Below are positions 30,875-38,592 of a stretch of 64,000 bases of DNA, piece by piece (the stretch's first letter is position 1; the number at the start of each line of letters is the position of its first letter). This DNA comes from Mesorhizobium sp. M8A.F.Ca.ET.218.01.1.1. GTDB taxonomy: Bacteria; Pseudomonadota; Alphaproteobacteria; Rhizobiales; Rhizobiaceae. The stretch is from NCBI RefSeq assembly GCF_004791165.1, contig NZ_SRUZ01000011.1, forward strand, positions 62,001-126,000, in the 5' to 3' direction. The notes beneath the pieces were generated by a model that did no database searches, was not told the origin of the DNA, and saw only the letters and a list, made by a program, of their open reading frames with translations. Both the position numbers and the translations under genes were made by a program.

Positions 30875-31156
30875 ATGATACGCTCGTTCAAGGACAAGAC
30901 CAGCCAAGCCGTTTCGAACGGCAAGGCTCCAAAGGGCTTCCCTTCGGATCTTGTCCGACCGGCCCAACGGAAGCTGTACATGATCGACAACGCCGCCGAA
31001 CTGTCAGATCTCAAGACGCCTCCCGGCAACAGGCTTGAGCCGTTGAAAGGCAACCGTGCCGGTCAGCATTCGATCCGCATCAACGATCAGTTTCGCATCT
31101 GCTTTCACTGGGTGGATGGGCAGGCAGAAGATGTTGAAATAACCGACTACCATTGA
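30875..31156 (+). CDS. higB: HigB-type RelE-fold mRNA interferase toxin
   Basis: The 93-residue protein is of the HigB/RelE type that cleaves mRNA on the ribosome. It has the typical PAQRKLYMIDNA, the RLEPLKGNRAGQHSIRIND core and FRICFHWVDGQAEDVEI at the C-terminus. The toxin gene precedes the antitoxin, the classic HigBA order, with 13 bases between stop and start. The ATG at 30875 starts 18 bases after the operator palindrome, so transcription is probably repressed by HigA. The GC content is similar to its neighbours. Confidence 0.88.
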   Translation: MIRSFKDKTSQAVSNGKAPKGFPSDLVRPAQRKLYMIDNAAELSDLKTPPGNRLEPLKGNRAGQHSIRINDQFRICFHWVDGQAEDVEITDYH

Positions 31157-31169
31157 AGGCAGGTCCCAA

Positions 31170-31469
31170 ATGCTTGATATCAACCCGCCCATCCATCCCG
31201 GAGAAATTCTCCGCGAAGAGTATCTCATACCGCTTGGTCTGAAGCCTTACACGCTGGCCAAAAAGCTGCATGTGCCGCGCACGCGCATCGAGCGCCTAGC
31301 CAGCGAGACGACACCGGTAACGCCCGATACCGCACTGCGCCTTGCGAAGTTTTTTGGGACCACGCCGCAGTTTTGGATGAACATGCAGGCAAGCTATGAC
31401 CTCGCCGTCGAGGGGAAGGCCAAGAGAGCCGACCTTGAAACGATCGAACGATTGGAGACTGCTGCCTGA
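31170..31469 (+). CDS. higA: HigA-type antitoxin with helix-turn-helix
   Basis: The 99-residue protein has an XRE-type helix-turn-helix at about 26-60 (LAKKLHVPRTRIERL, then DTALRLAKFFGTTPQFW). It neutralises HigB and represses the operon by binding the palindrome at 30837. The C-terminal 30 residues are charged (KRADLETIERLETAA). It follows higB by 13 bases, so the two are cotranscribed. A typical addiction module; its chromosomal role here is unknown. Confidence 0.9.
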   Translation: MLDINPPIHPGEILREEYLIPLGLKPYTLAKKLHVPRTRIERLASETTPVTPDTALRLAKFFGTTPQFWMNMQASYDLAVEGKAKRADLETIERLETAA

Positions 31470-31589
31470 CGTAAGGGCGCCGCGCCGGTAACAGAGAAAA
31501 AATTCGACAATCTGTCGGATCGCCCGTTGCTGCCTCGTCCTTGGGATGCCGACACGATGATGCCGGCGCCAACCCAGGGAGAAGTCATC

Positions 31590-31772
31590 ATGTCCGTCCT
31601 GTCACCCATCGGCCGCATCGCAACCCGGTATGCCGCGGCGCGCGCCCGTCACCGCAGCGAACGCATCCTTTTGTCGCTGCCGGCCGAACTGCGCAAGGAT
31701 ATCGGCTTTCCGGAAATCTTCGATGCCCGCGACAGCCGTCGCGCGGCCACGTCCTCGGCCAAGGTCATATGA
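31590..31772 (+). CDS. DUF1127-like small protein
   Basis: The 60-residue product contains ERILLSLPAELRKDIGFPE, the Leu-rich core with DIG motif of DUF1127 proteins. The ATG at 31590 has AGGGAGAAG 6 bases upstream; another in-frame ATG 20 codons earlier has no site. The family is small, basic and common in rhizobia, with links to RNA turnover or stress in some members, but here the role is unknown. It stands alone. Confidence 0.7.
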   Translation: MSVLSPIGRIATRYAAARARHRSERILLSLPAELRKDIGFPEIFDARDSRRAATSSAKVI

Positions 31773-31925
31773 CCATGGCCAGCCGCAGCATGCACCGGCC
31801 TCAAAAGCCGGCCGGTGCCCGATGATCCGGCCGCGGCGAAAAATTTTCGGGCCCTGTAGGATTGGCGTCACCTCATCCGTCCTATGATCCGCAAGGCCAT
31901 GCCAAACGTGAAGAGGAACACGAGA

Positions 31926-32342
31926 ATGACCGACCAGACCCCGCCCCGCGCCAAGGTTCTTGGCGGATTGACCCCCTATCTGCAGGTCAACGGCGCCATC
32001 AAGGCCGCCGAATTCTACAAGAAGGCTTTCGGGGCCGAGGAAGTCTTTGCCTATCCGGCGGATGAAAAAGGCCGCACCATGCATATCCACCTCTACATCA
32101 ACGGCTCGACGCTGATGCTCGGCGACGCCTATCCGGAACACGGCCATCCGCACCAGGCGGCGCAGGGCTATACGCTGCAGCTCCATCTCGGCAAGGATGA
32201 CATCGACGCCTGGTGGAAACGCGCCGTCGACGCCGGCTGCGAGATCGTCACGCCGCTGCAGGTGATGTTCTGGGGCGACCGCTGGGGCCAGGTGAAGGAT
32301 CCCTTCGGCGTCGCCTGGGCAATGAACGCACCGACTGAATAA
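31926..32342 (+). CDS. VOC-family (PhnB/glyoxalase-like) protein
   Basis: The 138-residue protein has the vicinal-oxygen-chelate fold in one domain: LTPYLQVNGAIKAAEFYKKAFG, then HIHLYINGSTLMLGD, and finally WGDRWGQVKDPFGVAWAM. This is the PhnB/YaeR-type layout, where no full metal set is always present. It may be a glyoxalase-like lyase or simply a ligand-binding protein. The start ATG at 31926 has GAGGAAC upstream; a longer reading to 31884 is possible. No neighbour suggests a substrate. Confidence 0.85.
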   Translation: MTDQTPPRAKVLGGLTPYLQVNGAIKAAEFYKKAFGAEEVFAYPADEKGRTMHIHLYINGSTLMLGDAYPEHGHPHQAAQGYTLQLHLGKDDIDAWWKRAVDAGCEIVTPLQVMFWGDRWGQVKDPFGVAWAMNAPTE

Positions 32343-32386
32343 GCTTAGCGTGCGCGCCCTCGCCGAGGGGGATGCGCCCAAACAAT

Positions 32387-32563
32387 CCTATGGCGGAGCA
32401 AGGAGCGAAGCGACGCGGCGTAGACCATAGGATCCATGCCGTAACGTCAAAATATCGGAAACGGCGAAGACTTCTGCCCCGCGGCATTCTTCGATCGAGG
32501 TCGCGGCATGGATCCTAGGGTCTTCGCGACGGAGCTTCGCTCCTGCTTCGCCCTAGGATGACG
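32387..32563. repeat. intergenic inverted-repeat element, copy 2
   Basis: The left arm reads CCTATGGCGGAGCAAGGAGC ... ATAGGATCCATGCCG and is the reverse complement of the right arm of the copy at 5199-5355. The element ends with CCTAGGATGACG. It fills most of the 250 bases between the VOC gene and the sulfotransferase gene. Confidence 0.8.
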
Positions 32564-32593
32564 AAGCTGATGGGCATCTCCGCGACCCGCTCG

Positions 32594-34228
32594 CTAATCC
32601 AGCTTGTCGAGCAGCGGCTTCAGCCGGTCGCCGTAGCGCTTCCACAAATCGACCGAGCCCTGGTACATCGGCTGGCGCACCTGCGCGGCGGATGCCGTGC
32701 GCACCGGCCGGTCGGTCGCGTGGAACGACAGCACGGCATCGTCCCATGGCAGGCCGAGATAGTCGATCAGCGCCCGGCTCTGGCCTTCCTGGTCGGCGAC
32801 GAAGTCCTCGTAGCGCACATCGTGCACGACGCCGGGCAGCACCTTGTGCCAATGCGCCATGATGTCGGTATAGAGATTGTGGAAATCGGCGAGTTCGCCG
32901 AGGTCATAGCCATAGCGGTGGCTGTCGCCGCGGAAATGCACCTTGTAGATCGACAGGCATGTCGCCGCCGCATCGCGGGCGCAGTGGATGATCCTGGCCT
33001 TCGGCAGCATCATGCGGATGAAGCCGACGAGCAGGAAGTTGCCCGGCATCTTGTCGGTGACGTGGCGCATATGCGGATAGCGGGCATGCAGCATGTCGAG
33101 ATAGGCCTGCCCCGCCTCGGCGAAATCGGTATCGTCGGTGTCGGCCACGCCCCAGGGGAAGCCGCCCGGCATGTCCGACGGAAACTGCCTGCCGACCGCC
33201 GTCTTCAGGATGCTGAGCTCGCCCGCGCCATAAACCTGGGGGTGGCTGGCGATGATCTGTTCGACCAGCGTCGTGCCCGAACGCGGCATGCCGACGATGA
33301 AGATCGGCGCATCGTCGGTGATCGGGCTCGGCCTGTGCTTCTCGAAGAAGCCGGCATCGAACACGGTCTTCATCGCCTCGAATTCGGCACGCGTCTTCAC
33401 CGGATCATAGTCGATGCCCTTGCGGCGGATGGCATTGCCCTCGGCGAAGTAGTCGAAGGCCTTGCCGTAATCCTTGAGATCGTCATTGGCCTTGCCGAGG
33501 CCAAACGACAGCTGCATGCGTGCCAGGCTGTCCTGGGGCGCCTTGGCGTGCTGCGCCTCCATGCCGGCCAATTCGGCATCGCGCTCCTTCTGGCGCTTGA
33601 CCTGCGTCAGCATCAGCCATGCGCGGGCCATGCCGGGCTGGATCGCCACCGCTTGCCGGAACAGGTCTGTCGCCTCGCCGAGCTTGCCCTTCTCCATCAG
33701 CCCGACGCCCAGCCCGTGCAACAGGTCGGCATCCTTGGGGCGAATGGTCAGGGCCTCCTGGAAGACAGCCAGTGCCTCGTCGAGGCGTCCGGCTTCCTGC
33801 AGGGTTTCGGCAAGCCCGATGCGCGCGCGCACGTGGAATGGATTGCGCTGCACTGTGCCGCGATAGATGTCCTCGGCCTCCTCGAACCGGCCGATCTGCT
33901 TCAGCGACGAACCGAGATTGTCGCGCGCCGCGAGCTGCTCCGGCCGCAGGTCCACCGCGCCGCGGAAGAAATCGATCGCCGCCGTGACGCGGCCGAGATC
34001 GCGCATCACCGTGCCGAGATTGTTGAGGAAGTCGGGGTTCGTCGGCTGCAGCTGAACCGACTGCTCCAGGAAATCCATGCCTTCTTCGCTGCGCCCGGTC
34101 TGGTGCAGCAGCAAGCCGAGGAAATGCGCCGCGGCCGCGTGTTTGGGCTGACGCGCCAGCACCTGCCGGTAGATCGCCTCGGCCTCCTGCCGGCGCCCGG
34201 CCTGATGCAGTTGCAGCGCCTGCTGCAC
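32594..34228 (-). CDS. TPR-sulfotransferase fusion protein
   Basis: The 544-residue product has about six tetratricopeptide repeats (about 1-230; for instance QAGRRQEAEAIYRQVLA and DEALAVFQEALTIRPKDA) and a C-terminal sulfotransferase domain. The PAPS-binding 5' loop is FIVGMPRSGTTLVEQI near 314, and the 3' loop region contains IIHCARDAAATCLS near 420. It should transfer sulfate from PAPS to a carbohydrate or peptide; TPRs may bind a partner. The start at GTG 34228 lacks a ribosome site, and the frame stays open upstream without a standard start codon. The N-terminus is therefore not settled; a longer N-terminus or a frameshift is possible. Confidence 0.8.
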   Translation of the reverse strand: MQQALQLHQAGRRQEAEAIYRQVLARQPKHAAAAHFLGLLLHQTGRSEEGMDFLEQSVQLQPTNPDFLNNLGTVMRDLGRVTAAIDFFRGAVDLRPEQLAARDNLGSSLKQIGRFEEAEDIYRGTVQRNPFHVRARIGLAETLQEAGRLDEALAVFQEALTIRPKDADLLHGLGVGLMEKGKLGEATDLFRQAVAIQPGMARAWLMLTQVKRQKERDAELAGMEAQHAKAPQDSLARMQLSFGLGKANDDLKDYGKAFDYFAEGNAIRRKGIDYDPVKTRAEFEAMKTVFDAGFFEKHRPSPITDDAPIFIVGMPRSGTTLVEQIIASHPQVYGAGELSILKTAVGRQFPSDMPGGFPWGVADTDDTDFAEAGQAYLDMLHARYPHMRHVTDKMPGNFLLVGFIRMMLPKARIIHCARDAAATCLSIYKVHFRGDSHRYGYDLGELADFHNLYTDIMAHWHKVLPGVVHDVRYEDFVADQEGQSRALIDYLGLPWDDAVLSFHATDRPVRTASAAQVRQPMYQGSVDLWKRYGDRLKPLLDKLD

Positions 34229-34429
34229 ATACTGGTCGAGGCCCAGCGGCGGCCGTCCTCCGGCGCCAGACTTGGCCGCGCCAGACGTAGCTCCCGCACC
34301 CGCCGCTCTTCTCTGATCTCTGTTGATGGGACACCTGCCGTGTTTTCGCGCCTGCCCGCGATCTAGGCCATCGGCGCGGCACGTTCAAGGCTTTGCTTGG
34401 TTCTGTGCCCTACATCGCCGCGAAAGCGG

Positions 34430-34648
34430 TCAGATCAGGCGGTTGGTCTCGGCAACCTGCCTGGCCCGCCTAACGGTGCCGTCGGTGTCGGAGATCGTAC
34501 GCCTTGCCGCCTCGTCGCTTCTGATGGTCAGCCGCGCCGACTGGACGGCCATCGGCTTTCCAGCGGCGCCATTGGCGTATGTGGCGATTGGCTTGACGAT
34601 CGGATTGATCGCCACCGTCTTCCCTTTCGAGGTTCTGACTGAAACCAT
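34430..34648 (-). CDS. small protein of unknown function (72 residues)
   Basis: The ATG at 34648 has AAAAGGATAAAATC just upstream, a good ribosome site with 6-base spacing. The product contains VSVRTSKGKTVAINPIVKPI and later RLTIRSDEAARRTISD. It is basic and soluble. I do not recognise the family. It sits 201 bases beyond the start side of the sulfotransferase gene on the same strand and is preceded by an AT-rich intergenic stretch, which probably contains its promoter. Confidence 0.6.
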   Translation of the reverse strand: MVSVRTSKGKTVAINPIVKPIATYANGAAGKPMAVQSARLTIRSDEAARRTISDTDGTVRRARQVAETNRLI

Positions 34649-35014
34649 GATTTTATCCTTTTCAGAAAAAATAAAAAGTACGGGCGTCAAGGAAAAACTC
34701 GGCATGTTTCCAAGAAACTTTTAGAAATATCTTGAACCATAACGGAATTGTTCGAAAGTTTATAGAGGCCTATTTTTCTATCCGAGGCGGGTAATTCAAC
34801 AATTCTTCTTGAAGAGAGCGCAAAGTTGAGCTATATGGGAGATATCGTTTGGGCCAGAATTGGCATCTCGCGGCGTCGGAGGTTTTCGACCCGCCAATCT
34901 CATTCCAAATTGCCGGTACTGGACGCGCGGCACATTCGTCGTGTCCCCGCTTTTTTGCTCTCACACCGCTGTTTACGTGACGCCACGAGGCGGGGAAATA
35001 TCAAGGCCAGGACA
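34649..35014. other. 366-bp AT-rich intergenic region
   Basis: The first half (34650-34830) is markedly AT-rich for this genome (for example TTTATAGAGGCCTATTTTTC) and may hold the divergent promoters of the genes at 34430 and 35015. No ORF here is convincing. An in-frame extension of the 35015 gene up to 34826 is possible but has no ribosome site. Confidence 0.5.
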
Positions 35015-35284
35015 ATGCCGGACCGCACCACCCGCTCCATCGCCCATTTCACCGCACCGTTCGTGCTCGGTGGCCTGGAAGGACAACTGCCGGCTGGCGA
35101 CTACGACATCGATCACGACGAAGAGTTGATCGATGGCATGTCGCGGCTTGCCTGGCGCCGCGTCGCCACCTTCATCCATCTGCTGGCAAGGGCGATGAAC
35201 AACCCGCCCACCAGCCAGCTTGTCGCCAGCGACTACATGGACCTCGAAACCGCGCTGATGCGCGACCGGGAGAATGCAGCATGA
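35015..35284 (+). CDS. small conserved-looking protein, coupled to the next gene
   Basis: The 89-residue product contains TAPFVLGGLEGQLPAGDYDIDHDEELIDG, followed by LAWRRVATFIHLLARAMNN. The beta-strand-like N-terminus with a GDYxIDxDEE pattern and helical C-terminus look like a real protein of unknown function in Rhizobiales. The ATG at 35015 has CAGGACA upstream. The stop overlaps the next start (ATGA), so it is translationally coupled to the 82-residue gene. Confidence 0.65.
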   Translation: MPDRTTRSIAHFTAPFVLGGLEGQLPAGDYDIDHDEELIDGMSRLAWRRVATFIHLLARAMNNPPTSQLVASDYMDLETALMRDRENAA

Positions 35285-35529
35285 TCCGTTTCCAACAGAA
35301 TGCGCGTCCGCGCACCGACACGCCCTCGCATCTCTTCGCCATCGGCCAGACCGTGCGCATGAAAAGCCGGACCGGCCTGCTCAGCAAGACCGCGGAACTG
35401 TTCGAGATCAAGAGCAGGCTGCCGGTCAAGGACGGTTCCCCGCAATACCGTATCCGCAGCGAGCAGGAGACCCACGAACGGGTCACCACGGAAGACAATC
35501 TCGAACTGGCCGACAATCCGGTCACCTGA
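35281..35529 (+). CDS. small conserved-looking protein, second gene of the pair
   Basis: The 82-residue product has VRMKSRTGLLSKTAELFEIKSRLPVKDG and PQYRIRSEQETHERVT. These suggest one small beta-rich domain. It begins with ATG overlapping the previous stop. I cannot assign a function; the tight coupling suggests that it partners with the 89-residue protein. Confidence 0.65.
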   Translation: MIRFQQNARPRTDTPSHLFAIGQTVRMKSRTGLLSKTAELFEIKSRLPVKDGSPQYRIRSEQETHERVTTEDNLELADNPVT

Positions 35530-35576
35530 GCGGAAAGCCAGCCGACACGCCCAGCCAACGCGCATCAGGAGCAGTC

Positions 35577-35714
35577 ATGTCCAAGGGTCAGCAGCGAAGC
35601 AATCGCGAGGTGCGCAAGCCGAAGAAGGACAAGGTGGTGGCCAAGCCTGCCTCCCCGTTCGGCTCGTCGGTCAAGCAGGCGGAGAGCGGCTTGAAGCCGA
35701 AGTCCAAGGGTTGA
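35577..35714 (+). CDS. very small basic protein (45 residues)
   Basis: The ATG at 35577 follows CAGGAGCAGTC, an AGGAG site at good distance. The 45-residue peptide is Lys-rich (RKPKKDKVVAKPASPFGSS) and probably disordered, with a possible nucleic-acid-binding role. The 47-base gap to the previous gene suggests the same transcript. It is below the usual annotation cut-off and might be missed. Confidence 0.5.
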   Translation: MSKGQQRSNREVRKPKKDKVVAKPASPFGSSVKQAESGLKPKSKG

Positions 35715-35808
35715 TAGCCCGAGCGGCGCTGAGTGCGCACACCCGCTGCCGTGAGCAGACAATGGACTGACGCAACATGCTCACGCAATATTCCGCTCGG
35801 AGGCTTGC

Positions 35809-36027
35809 TTGAACTTTGTAATCGAATTCTACCGGTCGCGCGACACCGAGGAAGCGACGCTCGACAAGGTGTCGCTGGAGGCGCCGACCCTGCGTGCGGC
35901 GCTGCAATGCGCCACCGCGCTGTTCCACAGCCTGTCCATGCCGCAAACCCCCGACCGCCTGCGCATTTCCGACGAGCACGGCAGCGAGTTTTATGCAGGA
36001 CCCGCCGATGGGGCGTATCCTGCCTAG
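35809..36027 (+). CDS. small protein of unknown function starting at TTG
   Basis: The 72-residue protein begins at TTG 35809 with CGGAGG 5 bases upstream. It reads NFVIEFYRSRDTEEATLDKVSLEAPTLRAALQCATALFHS, predicted to be a mixed alpha/beta small domain, and ends with ISDEHGSEFYAGPADG. No family recognised. It lies between the basic 45-residue peptide and a flavin reductase gene. Confidence 0.6.
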   Translation: MNFVIEFYRSRDTEEATLDKVSLEAPTLRAALQCATALFHSLSMPQTPDRLRISDEHGSEFYAGPADGAYPA

Positions 36028-36112
36028 GCAGCCATGTTTGGATCTCGCCCGCCGCGCAACCGCAAGCGCCTTGTGACGTTGAGCGTGCACAACCCTATGC
36101 AGGAGTTCCGCA

Positions 36113-36730
36113 ATGCCCCTTGCCGCCTTTGCCATCAATTGTTCGCTGAAAGCTTCCGGCGACAAGGAAAAATCGTCCACGGACAAGATCATCGCCGATC
36201 TGCTCGCAGCGCTCAAACCGCATGGCGTGAAGGGCGAGGTCGTGCGGGCTGTCGATCACGACATCAAGCCCGGCGTGCTCTCCGACATGGGCAAGGGCGA
36301 CGACTGGCCTGGCCTGCGAGAAAAGATTGTCGCCGCCGATATCTTCATCCTCGGTCTGCCGATCTGGTTGGGCCAGCCGTCAAGCATCGCCAAGCGCGTC
36401 ATGGAACGCATGGACGCCTTTCTCGACGAAACCGACGACAAGGGCCGCATGCCGGCCGCCGGCAAGCTGGCGCTGGTGGCGATCGTCGGCAACGAGGACG
36501 GCGCGCATCACTGCCACGCGGAATGCTTCCAGGCGCTGAACGACGTCGGCTTCACAATCCCCGCCAATGGCGGCGTCTACTGGGTCGGTGAAGCCATGGG
36601 CGACGTCAACTATGTCGACCTGCCGAAGACTCCCGACAAGGTCGCCGAAGCCATCGAAATGGCGGCTTCAAACGCCGCTCATCTGGCCGGCCTGCTCAGG
36701 ACGAAGGCTTATGTCGGCGTGGAAGAATAA
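36113..36730 (+). CDS. flavodoxin-fold NADPH-dependent FMN reductase-like protein
   Basis: The 205-residue protein has the flavodoxin-like fold of the FMN reductase/WrbA group: AFAINCSLKASGDKEKSSTDK at the N-terminus forms the flavin phosphate loop, and IVAADIFILGLPIWLGQPSS near 74 is the second flavin-binding loop. It then has GKLALVAIVGNEDGAHHCHAECFQALNDVGF and a C-terminal helix. It should reduce flavins, quinones or nitro compounds with NAD(P)H. The ATG at 36113 has CAGGAG 8 bases upstream. It is transcribed alone. Confidence 0.85.
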   Translation: MPLAAFAINCSLKASGDKEKSSTDKIIADLLAALKPHGVKGEVVRAVDHDIKPGVLSDMGKGDDWPGLREKIVAADIFILGLPIWLGQPSSIAKRVMERMDAFLDETDDKGRMPAAGKLALVAIVGNEDGAHHCHAECFQALNDVGFTIPANGGVYWVGEAMGDVNYVDLPKTPDKVAEAIEMAASNAAHLAGLLRTKAYVGVEE

Positions 36731-36771
36731 CTGCAATTTCCGCTTCTTCGACAAGGAGGGAAGGTAAGTTC

Positions 36772-37170
36772 TCAGCACGGCCCTTCGCCGACGATGCGAT
36801 AGTCCGAGGCGCGGGCCTCGCAGGCGTTGGGGAAGGTGCGCATCTCGCCATGCCGGCGGCCGCACACCGGCGCGTATTCGCGGGTGCAGAAGGCCTGCTG
36901 GCCGCCACCACCACCACCATCGCGGCAGGGGCCATCGCGCACAATGCGGTAACCCGCCCTGCCGGCAAGGCAGGCATTGGCGAAGGTCTGGCGATCGTCG
37001 CCGCGCCGGGCGCAGACCGGCTCGTACTGCTTGGTGCAGAATTGCGGTTCGGGGCGCGGCGGACGCGGGCGCGGTCCGTCATCGACGACGACCGTACAGG
37101 CGGCAAGAATTGCCGACAGGAACAGGACGCTAAAACCCTGCCGTGAAAAGATTGCCGCAAGCAACCTCAT
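36772..37170 (-). CDS. double-Kazal lipoprotein (putative protease inhibitor)
   Basis: The 132-residue product has a lipoprotein signal peptide with lipobox LAAC near residue 25. The mature protein has two Kazal-type domains: QFCTKQYEPVCARRGDDRQ followed by TFANACLA and GPC, then AFCTREYAPVCGRRHGEM followed by TFPNACEA and GPC. A short Gly-rich linker separates them. Kazal domains inhibit serine proteases, so this would be a membrane-anchored envelope inhibitor or a non-inhibitory binding protein. The ATG at 37170 has GGGAGAGAC upstream. Lgt encoded later in the window would lipidate it. Confidence 0.85.
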   Translation of the reverse strand: MRLLAAIFSRQGFSVLFLSAILAACTVVVDDGPRPRPPRPEPQFCTKQYEPVCARRGDDRQTFANACLAGRAGYRIVRDGPCRDGGGGGGQQAFCTREYAPVCGRRHGEMRTFPNACEARASDYRIVGEGPC

Positions 37171-37752
37171 GATCGTCTCTCCCTCGATCCCCGTCCCGGT
37201 GCATACCGCCCAAGACTGCCTGGCGGTTCGCTGACAATGATATCGCTCAAAACAAGATTTAGATCAGTCGCCAATGGCATGATCCTCGCCATTCCACTGC
37301 CGATTGCAACCCCGCCCGCGGCCTCTATCGGGAAATGACAGCGGGATCGGTCGGGTCCCGCCGCGTCGCCGGCAATCATCGCTTCTGGCCCATGCATGAC
37401 CGGGGCTGTGGGCCGATGACCCCTCGGCCAACGAAGCCTATCTGCGGCCGGTCGACGCTTTGATCGGTCGATTTATGCGTCGGGATGCGCCCATGGCGGC
37501 GGCCCGCGGCGCTATCTTGCAACCTTCACGTTTCCGTGCGATAAATTCTGTGTTCGGGCATTTGCGACCCGGAGAGCGGAACGTTTTGGACGACCTTTCC
37601 CCGATACTGTGAATCTCTGACGGCCCCGTTTTTCGGCGGGGGGTTTGACCATGCGCCAATGCATGACTGCCGAAAGCAACCACCAGGAACTGCCCTCGAC
37701 GCCAGGTGGCGGGCAGGACCACCAAGACTGAACGGGTGAAGGAGTTTCCCCA
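37171..37752. other. 582-bp gene-free region, leader of the first cold-shock gene
   Basis: The right-hand half (about 37520-37752) is probably the 5' leader of cspA. It contains the 12-mer TCGGGCATTTGC (37554-37565) shared with the leader of the second csp gene, and a possible 26-residue uORF at 37651-37731. The left half holds only the ribosome site and promoter region of the Kazal lipoprotein. I see nothing else. Confidence 0.5.
37651..37731 (+). CDS. possible uORF in the cold-shock gene leader
   Basis: ATG 37651 is preceded by GGCGGGGGG. The 26-residue peptide begins MRQCMTAESNHQ, is hydrophilic and rich in Gly and Gln. The stop lies 19 bases before the cspA start. It may be only chance; I list it because the ribosome site is strong. 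Confidence 0.3.
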   Translation: MRQCMTAESNHQELPSTPGGGQDHQD

Positions 37753-37965
37753 ATGGCCCAGACCGGCACCGTTAAATTCTTCAATGCAACCAAAGGCTTC
37801 GGTTTCATCACGCCCGACGGCGGCGCCAAGGACGTGTTCGTCCACATTTCAGCGATCGAGGCCTCGGGCCTGCGCACGCTCGTCGACGGCCAGAAGGTCA
37901 CCTTCGACGTCGAGCCGGACCGCATGGGCAAGGGCCCGAAGGCGGTCAACCTGCGCGCAGCCTGA
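37753..37965 (+). CDS. cspA: cold-shock protein CspA family, copy 1
   Basis: The 70-residue cold-shock domain protein has RNP1 KGFGFIT and RNP2 DVFVHIS and a normal length. It binds single-stranded RNA or DNA and melts mRNA structure. The start is ATG 37753 with AAGGAG upstream. A long leader and a uORF may give post-transcriptional control typical of cold-shock genes. A strong terminator lies at 38046. The second copy at 38286 is about 80% identical by eye. Confidence 0.95.
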   Translation: MAQTGTVKFFNATKGFGFITPDGGAKDVFVHISAIEASGLRTLVDGQKVTFDVEPDRMGKGPKAVNLRAA

Positions 37966-38045
37966 GCGATCGGCGCACCGCACGTCCCAGGCGGATGAGC
38001 GAACGAGGAGCTTGACCAGCACCTGGGCAGGCAGACAGATTTTTG

Positions 38046-38076
38046 AAAGGCGCGGCGGTTTTCGCCGCGCCTTTTT
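38046..38076 (+). terminator. intrinsic terminator after cspA copy 1
   Basis: AAAGGCGCGGCG and CGCCGCGCCTTT form a 12-bp stem with a GTTTT loop, followed by more Ts. It separates the two csp genes into independent transcripts. Confidence 0.85.
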
Positions 38077-38154
38077 CATGTCAGCAGTGCAGCATGAACG
38101 CATGTTACCGGCAAGTTCATCCGGGTCCCGGCCAATGACGCGCATCATAACAAG

Positions 38155-38181
38155 CACTTAAAGCGCGGCGGGCTTTAAGTG
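38155..38181. repeat. perfect 10-bp inverted repeat
   Basis: CACTTAAAGC and GCTTTAAGTG flank a 7-base GC-rich centre. It lies upstream of the second csp gene, between the terminator and the leader. It could be an operator. No T-run follows. Confidence 0.5.
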
Positions 38182-38232
38182 CCCGCAAAACTTTCTCTTG
38201 CCGATGACGCTAAAATAAAGGACAAATTTCCT

Positions 38233-38255
38233 CTCGGGCATTTGCCGGCCCGAGA
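38233..38255 (+). promoter_or_regulatory. shared leader element in the cspA-2 5' region
   Basis: CTCGGGC and GGCCCGAG form a hairpin around ATTTGCC. The core TCGGGCATTTGC is identical to 37554-37565 in the leader of the first csp gene. This may be a common cold-sensing or stability element. Confidence 0.4.
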
Positions 38256-38285
38256 CTGGAGTTTATGGGATCAAAGGAGCTTCCC

Positions 38286-38498
38286 ATGCCGCAGACCGGC
38301 ACCGTCAAATTCTTCAACCATGCCAAGGGCTTCGGCTTCATCACACCGGATGATGGCGCGAAGGATGTCTTCGTGCATATTTCGGCCGTGCAGGCGTCGG
38401 GTCTTCCCGGTCTCGAGGATGGGCAGAAAGTGACATTCGACACCGAGCCGGACAAGCGCGGCAAGGGACCCAAGGCCGTCAACCTGTCGGTCGGCTGA
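38286..38498 (+). CDS. cspA: cold-shock protein CspA family, copy 2
   Basis: A 70-residue cold-shock domain protein with the same RNP1 KGFGFIT and RNP2 DVFVHIS motifs. The start ATG 38286 has AAAGGAG upstream; the leader of about 50-60 bases is shorter than that of copy 1. The second copy is likely a paralogue from duplication; its leader has the shared TCGGGCATTTGC element. The gene has no close downstream partner. Confidence 0.93.
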   Translation: MPQTGTVKFFNHAKGFGFITPDDGAKDVFVHISAVQASGLPGLEDGQKVTFDTEPDKRGKGPKAVNLSVG

Positions 38499-38592
38499 GC
38501 CGGCTTCGGACGACGCCGGCTCCGGCAGGTCAGGTCCGCGCCCCGAGGGTGCGGCTGTTGATGCCGTGAAAGAATGCGCGTGGTCAAAATTT

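Noticed and set aside
37438..37949. minus-strand ORFs antisense to cspA copy 1
   Set aside because: The plus-strand csp gene is certain; the minus frames have no domain.
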